Both the position numbers and the translations under genes were made by a program. 12,161 nt of DNA from the NCBI GenBank assembly GCA_964498065.1, contig CAZCFZ010000109.1, positions 1-12,161 on the forward strand. The letters are read 5' to 3'. A model generated the notes under the pieces. That model was not told the origin of the DNA and did not search any database. It worked only from the letters and a program-made list of their open reading frames with translations. Shown one piece after another: positions 7,613 through 12,161 of the stretch; the stretch's first letter is position 1, and the number at the start of each line of letters is the position of its first letter. The DNA is from FEN-1297 sp964498065. Its GTDB lineage: Bacteria > Bacteroidota > Ignavibacteria > Ignavibacteriales > Ignavibacteriaceae.

Positions 7613-8124
7613 TTAGGAAAGTCTTTTTAGGATAGATCTTTTAGATTTTGATAAACCCTGAACGACAAGGTTATATGAATCATCAATCCAATTAAGAATT
7701 AATTTATCCGGAATTGAATTATCAAACAAAACTGTATTCCAGTGGAGTTTATTCATATGATAACCTGGCGTTACTGCACTATATCGTTCTCTAAGTTCGA
7801 CTGCTTTTTCAGGTTCGCATTTAATATTAATACTGATGGGCGGAGTAAGGCTTGCAATTAAAAAAATCTTATCCATTACTTTGTAAACAGGCGAGTCTNN
7901 NNNNNNNNNNNNNNNNNNNNNNNNNNNNNNNNNNNNNNNNNNNNNNNNNNNNNNNNNNNNNNNNNNNNNNNNNNNNNNNNNNNNNNNNNNNNNNNNNNAG
8001 TAAGGCTTGCAATTAAAAAAATCTTATCCATTACTTTGTAAACAGGCGAGTCTTCATTAAAAGGTAATGATTCCGATACGCCAGGTTTTTTCAAACAATA
8101 TTCACGAACGATTTCTAAGTTCAT
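7613..8124 (-). CDS. MmcQ/YjbR family protein, split by a false scaffold gap
   Basis: As assembled the gene is broken by 100 Ns, but 55 bp on either side of the Ns are identical. Removing the Ns and one copy (155 bp) leaves 357 bp: 118 residues plus stop in one frame, the normal length of this family. The joined protein reads from MNLEIVREYCLKKPG through the shared stretch MDKIFLIASLT to PPISINIKCEPEKAVELR. It then has the hallmark PGYHMNKLHWNTV and WIDDSYNLVVQGLSKSKR near the C-terminus. The family has a CyaY-like or double-wing-like fold and is often called DNA-binding, but its biochemical role is not settled. The ATG at 8124 lies directly after the hemB terminator and has no Shine-Dalgarno, so expression may depend on readthrough. 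It is not obviously related to heme synthesis. Confidence 0.9.
7844..7898. repeat. 55-bp direct duplicate, left flank of gap
   Basis: Identical over 55 bases to 7999-8053 and ending exactly where the Ns begin. It is best explained as the unmerged overlap of two contigs and not as a biological repeat. Confidence 0.95.
7899..7998. other. Scaffold gap of 100 Ns (artefactual)
   Basis: Exactly 100 unknown bases, a conventional placeholder for a gap of unknown size. The flanking contig ends overlap by 55 bp, so the true gap is about minus 55 bp and no sequence should be missing here. Confidence 0.97.
7999..8053. repeat. 55-bp direct duplicate, right flank of gap
   Basis: Second copy of 7844-7898, beginning at the first base after the Ns. 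Fifty-five is a common final k-mer length in de Bruijn assembly, which fits an end overlap left uncollapsed. Confidence 0.95.
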
Positions 8125-8160
8125 ATAAAAATAAACCCGGCCTCGAGTTGAAACCGGGTT
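8125..8160 (-). terminator. Intrinsic terminator of the heme operon (after hemB)
   Basis: Read on the minus strand, AACCCGG (8154-8160) pairs perfectly with CCGGGTT (8134-8140) around a 13-base loop, followed by the T-rich tail TATTTTTAT (8125-8133). It starts 22 bp after the hemB stop. The tail runs straight into the ATG of the MmcQ/YjbR gene. Confidence 0.87.
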
Positions 8161-8182
8161 AATTTATTAATTATCAAATGAA

Positions 8183-9169
8183 TTATTTTTTATTTTTATC
8201 AATCCACTTTGCAGCATCTTTAGCAAAATAAGTTAGGAACATGTCTGCACCGGCACGCTTAATTGCAATTAAGGATTCTATCATAACACGTTCTTCATCA
8301 ATCCATCCGTTAATACCGGCTGCTTTAATCATTGCATATTCACCGCTTACTTGATAAGCGCAGGTCGGCATTCCGAATTTATCTTTCACTCTTCTAATAA
8401 TATCCAGATATGGACCTGCCGGTTTTACCATAACGATATCCGCGCCTTCTTCTATGTCCGCCTCAACTTCCCGCAGAGCTTCGTCTCCGTTTGCAATATC
8501 CATTTGATGTGAACGCCTGTCACCGAATGCAGGAGCCGATTCAGCTGCATCTCTAAACGGTCCGTAATACCCGGAAGAATATTTTGCAGCGTAACTCATG
8601 ATAGGAATTTTAGTAAATCCGTTTTCATCCAGAACTTTTCTTATTACAGCAATTCTGCCGTCCATCATGTCGGATGGAGCAATTATATCTGCGCCTGCTT
8701 GGGCATGTGTTAAAGATTCCTTGGCAAGAAGATCAACAGTTTCATCATTTAAAATCTCTTCGCCGTCAAGTAATCCGCAGTGGCCGTGTGAAGTATATTC
8801 GCACATGCAAACATCTGTAATAACAAGAAGATTTTTTACTTCGGATTTTATTGCTTTTATAGCCCTCTGAATTATACCGTTTGGATCATATGCTTCGGAG
8901 CCTCTTTCATCTTTATGTTCGGGAATTCCAAACAAAATAACTGCCGGAATTCCAAGAGCGGCAACTTCTTTGCACTCTTCAACAACTGCATCGATAGACA
9001 TTTGAAATACACCCGGCATAGATTTTACCGGCTTTTTTACTTTTTCACCGGGAACAACAAATAAGGGATATATAAAATCATTTTTAGATAATTCCGTTTC
9101 CCGCACCATATCCCTAACCAGCGGGTTGTAACGAAGTCTTCTTAATCTTTTTATTGGAAATGTAGCCAT
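8183..9169 (-). CDS. hemB: Delta-aminolevulinic acid dehydratase (porphobilinogen synthase)
   Basis: 328 aa from ATG 9169, preceded six bases upstream by the Shine-Dalgarno AGGAG (9176-9180). A TTG two codons earlier is less likely. HemB condenses two 5-aminolevulinate molecules to porphobilinogen in the cytoplasm, an early step of tetrapyrrole synthesis. The active-site zinc motif DVCMCEYTSHGHCG gives Cys121, Cys123 and Cys131, so this is a zinc-dependent form and not the Asp-rich magnesium-type. The Schiff-base lysines are Lys196 in MSYAAKYSSGYYGPFRDAAES and Lys249 in MVKPAGPYLD. Length and all motifs are complete. It is the last gene of the hemN-hemG-hemB cluster and is followed by an intrinsic terminator. 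A four-helix-bundle gene with repeats sits between it and hemG. Confidence 0.98.
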   Translation of the reverse strand: MATFPIKRLRRLRYNPLVRDMVRETELSKNDFIYPLFVVPGEKVKKPVKSMPGVFQMSIDAVVEECKEVAALGIPAVILFGIPEHKDERGSEAYDPNGIIQRAIKAIKSEVKNLLVITDVCMCEYTSHGHCGLLDGEEILNDETVDLLAKESLTHAQAGADIIAPSDMMDGRIAVIRKVLDENGFTKIPIMSYAAKYSSGYYGPFRDAAESAPAFGDRRSHQMDIANGDEALREVEADIEEGADIVMVKPAGPYLDIIRRVKDKFGMPTCAYQVSGEYAMIKAAGINGWIDEERVMIESLIAIKRAGADMFLTYFAKDAAKWIDKNKK

Positions 9170-9183
9170 GTTCAACTCCTAGA

Positions 9184-9209
9184 AATTAACAATTATGAAT
9201 TAACAATTA
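9184..9209. repeat. Tandem AATTAACAATTA repeat, left of the four-helix-bundle gene
   Basis: Two copies of AATTAACAATTA (9184-9195 and 9198-9209) with a 14-bp period, between the S23-type gene and the hemB ribosome-binding site. The 11-bp core AATTAACAATT recurs inverted at 9594-9604 on the other side of that gene. AT-rich sequence lowers the weight of the match, but the pairing brackets one gene exactly. Confidence 0.65.
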
Positions 9210-9224
9210 AAAATTATTAAAACA

Positions 9225-9587
9225 TTATTTTGTACTATTTATTATTGAAGTTAAAAGTTTAATAAGTTCTATACAATCGGTAATTAAACTCTCAAATTCC
9301 TTTTTACCTAAAATTTCAGTTTCGAAAAATAATTTTAACCAATATTCACTTTCGTAAGATTCTTTTAAACTAATTCTTAATTTGTTCTTAAAATCGGCCT
9401 TACTAGCTGCAGCTTGAGATTCAGCAACATTAGCGCCGATAGAAGTTCCCGCATCAAGAAGCTGATTATATAAGGATTTTAAATCCTTGTTCTTTTTAAT
9501 TAAATATTTGTAACAATTTACAATTCTGACTGAAAAATTAAAACTCTTTTCAACAATCGGATTATTTTTTGCTTTCATAACCCCCAT
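9225..9587 (-). CDS. Four-helix-bundle protein, S23 rRNA intervening-sequence family
   Basis: 120 aa and almost entirely helical, the size of the S23/IVP family (TIGR02436 type) first seen as ORFs in 23S rRNA intervening sequences and related to the Avd accessory protein of diversity-generating retroelements. Helices lie at about 10-32, 35-62, 65-92 and 95-117. Family motifs are LLDAGTSIGANVAESQAA (43-60) and FKNKLRISLKESYESEYWL (66-84). Its molecular role is unknown; the bundle is basic and may bind nucleic acid. It lies 22 bp after hemG and about 55 bp before hemB but has no known part in heme synthesis. AT-rich repeats flank it on both sides, suggesting a small inserted module. ATG 9587 has GGAG too close (1 base); ATG 9578, three codons in, would have it about 10 bases upstream and may be the true start. 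Confidence 0.9.
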   Translation of the reverse strand: MGVMKAKNNPIVEKSFNFSVRIVNCYKYLIKKNKDLKSLYNQLLDAGTSIGANVAESQAAASKADFKNKLRISLKESYESEYWLKLFFETEILGKKEFESLITDCIELIKLLTSIINSTK

Positions 9588-9593
9588 TCTCCG

Positions 9594-9604
9594 AATTGTT
9601 AATT
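9594..9604. repeat. Inverted copy of the AATTAACAATT repeat, right of the four-helix-bundle gene
   Basis: AATTGTTAATT is the exact reverse complement of the 11-bp core repeated at 9184-9209. It lies between the hemG stop and the S23-type start, so the repeats frame that gene as imperfect terminal inverted repeats of a roughly 420-bp module. Confidence 0.55.
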
Positions 9605-9609
9605 ATAAA

Positions 9610-10989
9610 TTATTCATTGCTAATTTGCTCTGCAATTCTTTTATAAATAATCTCAGCATTTTTTATGCAATCACCTACAGAAATTCCGCCCCGATAATTT
9701 CCGCCCAAAATTATCCCCGGATTTTTCTTTTCAAACTCTTCAAAATATTTTTCGTGTTCAATATAACCTATATTATATTGTGGAATTGACTTGGGCCAGT
9801 AACGGTATGATTGATAAACCGGTTTTTCGGTAATTCCCATTAAGCCCTCAAATTCTCCTAAAACTTTTTTGAAAAGAATTTCTTTATCAATATTCCCGAT
9901 TTCCGGATTCCGCGCCCCGCCTACAAATAAAGTAAATGTTGCATTACCATTTATTGTCCTGTTCGGAAATATTACCGAACTCCAGATTGCACCGAGAAAA
10001 GATTTTTTTTCTTTTACGGGAATTAAAAAGCCAAAACCATCAAGCGGTTGTTTTATAAATTTCTTATCGTAACCTAAATACATTACTGCAACCGGCGGGT
10101 AGTAAATTTGAGAAAAATGTTTTATAAGATTTTCATCCCAATCTCTAAATATTTCGGCTGCAACGTATGCAGGCACGGTTGACAACAGAATTTCGCAATT
10201 GATTTCCTTTGCACTACCATCATGATTGTAGGTTACTGAGTATCCGGTATTTTTTTTATTTATTGAAGTAACTTCCGCACCTGTAATCACTTTTTCATTT
10301 AAAGATTTTGATAAGGCTTTGGGAAGTGTCTGCATGCCGTTAATGAAAGAAAACATTTTCGCGCTTTGCTTTGATTTTTCTGCTCTTTTCTTTCTTTCTT
10401 TTATACTCTTTATTGTGCCGATTATTAAACCGCCGTATTTTTCTTCAAGAGCATATAGTTTCGGGAATGCGGATTTAACGCTTAATTCTTCCGGGTTGCC
10501 TGCATAAACTCCGGCAACAAAGGGATTGATCGCGTAATCGAGAAATTCTTTACCAAGCCTTCTTTTTACAAACTCTGCAACGCTCTGGTAATATCCGTCA
10601 TTTGATTTTCCGATTAAAGGTTCGGCCATTAGACGAATTTTAGCGCTCCAGGAAAACAAATTTGTCTTTAAAAATGCAGGGGGACTCATGGGAAGCGGGT
10701 GAAGCTGGTTGTTTCGAAGAATATAACGTTTATTCCCCTCTTTATTTGCATAACAAAGCTGATCTTCTATTCCAAGTTCTCTTACGACCTCACCAATTAA
10801 GGGTGTTGTTTCAAGTCCGCTGTTTGGTCCTCGATCAAATAAGTAACCATTTTCAAAAACACTTTCCATAGAGCCGCCGACTTCATTCTTTTTTTCAAGA
10901 ACAGTAACATCTAATCCATCTTTATGAAGTAGATAAGCAGTTGTTAATCCTGAAATACCGCCGCCGAGCACAACAATTTTTTTATTCAT
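9610..10989 (-). CDS. hemG: Protoporphyrinogen oxidase, FAD-dependent (HemG/HemY type)
   Basis: 459 aa, full length for the oxygen-dependent flavoprotein oxidase (also named hemY). It oxidises protoporphyrinogen IX to protoporphyrin IX, or coproporphyrinogen in the coproporphyrin-dependent branch. The N-terminal FAD Rossmann motif is VVLGGGISGL (6-15) with the ribose-binding acid Glu32 in LEKKNEVGGS. DRGPNSG (52-58) and NPFVAGVYAGNPEELSVKSA (155-174) are hallmarks of this oxidase family. SFINGMQTLP (214-223), YWPKSIPQYNIGY (397-409) and the C-terminal FAD motif GNYRGGISVGDC (430-441) complete it. Neighbouring hemN makes protoporphyrinogen IX, so the protoporphyrin branch is favoured. It begins 30 bp after hemN with a modest AAAGGA three bases before ATG, implying one transcript. 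Probably membrane-associated, as is usual for the family, though no transmembrane helix is seen. Confidence 0.95.
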   Translation of the reverse strand: MNKKIVVLGGGISGLTTAYLLHKDGLDVTVLEKKNEVGGSMESVFENGYLFDRGPNSGLETTPLIGEVVRELGIEDQLCYANKEGNKRYILRNNQLHPLPMSPPAFLKTNLFSWSAKIRLMAEPLIGKSNDGYYQSVAEFVKRRLGKEFLDYAINPFVAGVYAGNPEELSVKSAFPKLYALEEKYGGLIIGTIKSIKERKKRAEKSKQSAKMFSFINGMQTLPKALSKSLNEKVITGAEVTSINKKNTGYSVTYNHDGSAKEINCEILLSTVPAYVAAEIFRDWDENLIKHFSQIYYPPVAVMYLGYDKKFIKQPLDGFGFLIPVKEKKSFLGAIWSSVIFPNRTINGNATFTLFVGGARNPEIGNIDKEILFKKVLGEFEGLMGITEKPVYQSYRYWPKSIPQYNIGYIEHEKYFEEFEKKNPGIILGGNYRGGISVGDCIKNAEIIYKRIAEQISNE

Positions 10990-11019
10990 TAATCCTTTAA
11001 TTATTTGGTGATAAAATTA

Positions 11020-12161
11020 TTAAACAGTTCTAGAATATTTTGCAGTATCTTCCTTTCTTTCGATATAACCGTCAAAGTTCATTGCGATATTACGGATAAG
11101 AAGTTTGCCCATCGAAGTTACTTCAATTTTTTTGTCGCTGACTTTAACCAATTCGTCATGTTCCATTTCTTTAAGATTGTTCAAACCCCAGGCAAAATAT
11201 TCTTTAAATTTAATTTTGAATTTTTCTTCAATATAATGAAAATCAAGTTCGAAATTACACATAAGTTTCATTATAACTTCACGCCGTATTATATCATCTT
11301 CATTTAAATAATAACCTCTTTTTACCGGGAGAATTTCTTTGTCAATTGCTTCAAAATATTCTTTCTCCGTTTTAAAGTTTTGTGCATATACCTGATGCAG
11401 CTGACTGATAGCAGTTATTCCCATTGCATATAAATCAGAGCCGGAATGTGTACTGTAGCCCTGGAAGTTTCTATAAAGTTTCTTTTCTTTTAAAGCTACA
11501 GCCAATTCATCGTCAGGTTTTGCAAAGTGATCCATTCCTATAAAAACATAACCGGCGCTTGTTAGCTTTTCAATTGTTAATTTTAGAATTTCAAGTTTTA
11601 TTTCCGGCAGCGGTAAATCTTCCGGGTGAATAAGCGACATATGCTTTTTCATCCACGGAACATGCGCATAATTAAAAACAGCAATTCTATCAGGAGAAAT
11701 ATCAATAGTTTTTTCAAGTGTTTCTTGAAATGTATCAATAGTTTGAAACGGAAGCCCGTACATAAGGTCGAGGTTTATGCTGCTGAAGCCAAGCTCTCTA
11801 ACCCACTGAACGGTTTGTCTTGTTATGTCTTCCGGCTGAATCCGGTTCGTTGCTTTTTGAACTTTTTCATTAAAATCCTGCACACCCATGCTTATACGGT
11901 TAAAGCCGTTGTTCCTTAATGCTTCGAGGTGCTGTCTTGTAAGGTCACGAGGATCGATTTCACATCCGTTTTCAGAATCCGCGTTGAATTTAAATGATTC
12001 TTTAATGTAAGATGCCAGTTCATTTATTTCGTCTGGTCTTAAGTGAGTCGGAGTTCCTCCGCCCCAATGGATCTGAGTTACTTTTCGATCTGGTAAAAGA
12101 TAAGTTCTTACCATATCGATTTCTTTTTTAAGATATTTAATATATTCTTTAACCCTGTCCC
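11020..12161 (-). CDS. hemN: Oxygen-independent coproporphyrinogen III oxidase, radical SAM (5' end outside window)
   Basis: The frame is open to the right edge. 379 codons are visible, running on past the internal ATG at 12114 with DRVKEYIKYLKKEID, which fits the family upstream of that Met. Roughly 75-90 N-terminal residues, including the CxxxCxxC iron-sulfur motif, must lie outside. HemN oxidatively decarboxylates coproporphyrinogen III to protoporphyrinogen IX without oxygen. Visible motifs, numbered from the fragment start: QIHWGGGTPTHL (about 29-40, SAM binding), CEIDPRDL, FNRISMGVQDFNEKVQKATNR (about 86-106), LMYGLPFQT, FNYAHVPW, FIGMDHFAKPDDELA (about 206-220), LYRNFQGYSTHSG and LLIRNIAMNFD near the C-terminus. 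MDHFAKPDDELA, NFQGYST and the full C-terminal domain mark a true HemN and not the HemW heme chaperone. First visible gene of the hem operon, 30 bp before hemG. Confidence 0.96.
   Translation of the reverse strand, partial: DRVKEYIKYLKKEIDMVRTYLLPDRKVTQIHWGGGTPTHLRPDEINELASYIKESFKFNADSENGCEIDPRDLTRQHLEALRNNGFNRISMGVQDFNEKVQKATNRIQPEDITRQTVQWVRELGFSSINLDLMYGLPFQTIDTFQETLEKTIDISPDRIAVFNYAHVPWMKKHMSLIHPEDLPLPEIKLEILKLTIEKLTSAGYVFIGMDHFAKPDDELAVALKEKKLYRNFQGYSTHSGSDLYAMGITAISQLHQVYAQNFKTEKEYFEAIDKEILPVKRGYYLNEDDIIRREVIMKLMCNFELDFHYIEEKFKIKFKEYFAWGLNNLKEMEHDELVKVSDKKIEVTSMGKLLIRNIAMNFDGYIERKEDTAKYSRTV

Noticed and set aside
7844..8053. Reading the 55-bp duplication as a biological direct repeat or insertion-site duplication
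   Set aside because: Both copies end exactly at the Ns and collapsing them restores a normal gene, so an assembly overlap explains it fully.
8598..8870. Open frame of 90 codons on the plus strand inside hemB
   Set aside because: It is fully antisense to a highly conserved hemB frame, has no ribosome-binding site and gives a composition unlike a real protein.
9170..9175. Longer hemB start at a TTG
   Set aside because: AGGAG at 9176-9180 is correctly spaced for ATG 9169 and abuts the TTG.
11005..11307. Plus-strand open frame of 100 codons opposite the 3' end of hemN
   Set aside because: Low-complexity Phe/Ile-rich translation of an AT-rich antisense strand; hemN in the other strand explains the region.
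11626..11919. Plus-strand open frame of 97 codons opposite hemN
   Set aside because: Antisense shadow of conserved HemN coding sequence with no supporting signals.

Overview
The window is AT-rich (about one third G+C by eye) and carries 11 recognisable protein-coding genes, one pseudogene and one scaffold gap. Gene content suggests a Gram-negative, facultatively anaerobic or microaerophilic bacterium of the Bacteroidota/Ignavibacteria kind: a lipoprotein with a relaxed lipobox, YceI/pirin/MarR clustering, a four-helix-bundle (S23-type) gene, and HemN beside HemG. The taxon is an inference from gene style, not shown directly.

Left part, plus strand (1-5020): a secreted lipoprotein fusing a YncE/YVTN beta-propeller to an alkaline-phosphatase-superfamily phosphoesterase (83-2566), an MscS-type mechanosensitive channel (2657-3571), and an APC-superfamily amino-acid permease (3719-5020). 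The permease converges with the next gene, leaving only 4 bp between stop codons.

Centre, minus strand (7520 down to 5025): a stress-type operon in the order yceI, nitroreductase pseudogene, pirin, marR. A sigma70-like promoter lies upstream of yceI, with a perfect 7-1-7 palindrome between and touching its -35 and -10 boxes. This is a good candidate for the operator of the MarR repressor encoded last in the operon. The roughly 600-bp stretch between yceI and pirin looks empty but is a decayed nitroreductase: three successive reading frames, read in order, give the N-terminal, middle and C-terminal parts of the family.

Right part, minus strand (12161 down to 7613): a heme-biosynthesis operon hemN (5' end cut by the window edge), hemG, a four-helix-bundle gene flanked by AT-rich repeats, and hemB. 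It closes with a clear intrinsic terminator. A MmcQ/YjbR-family gene begins immediately after that terminator. It is split by 100 Ns, but identical 55-bp sequences flank the Ns, and collapsing them restores a normal 118-residue protein. The gap is therefore a scaffolding artefact.

No tRNA, rRNA, CRISPR array, prophage or transposase gene was seen. I found no evidence for a wholly new system. The observations most worth a second look are the decayed nitroreductase in its regulated operon, the palindrome-bearing promoter, the S23-type module inside the heme operon, and the false gap.
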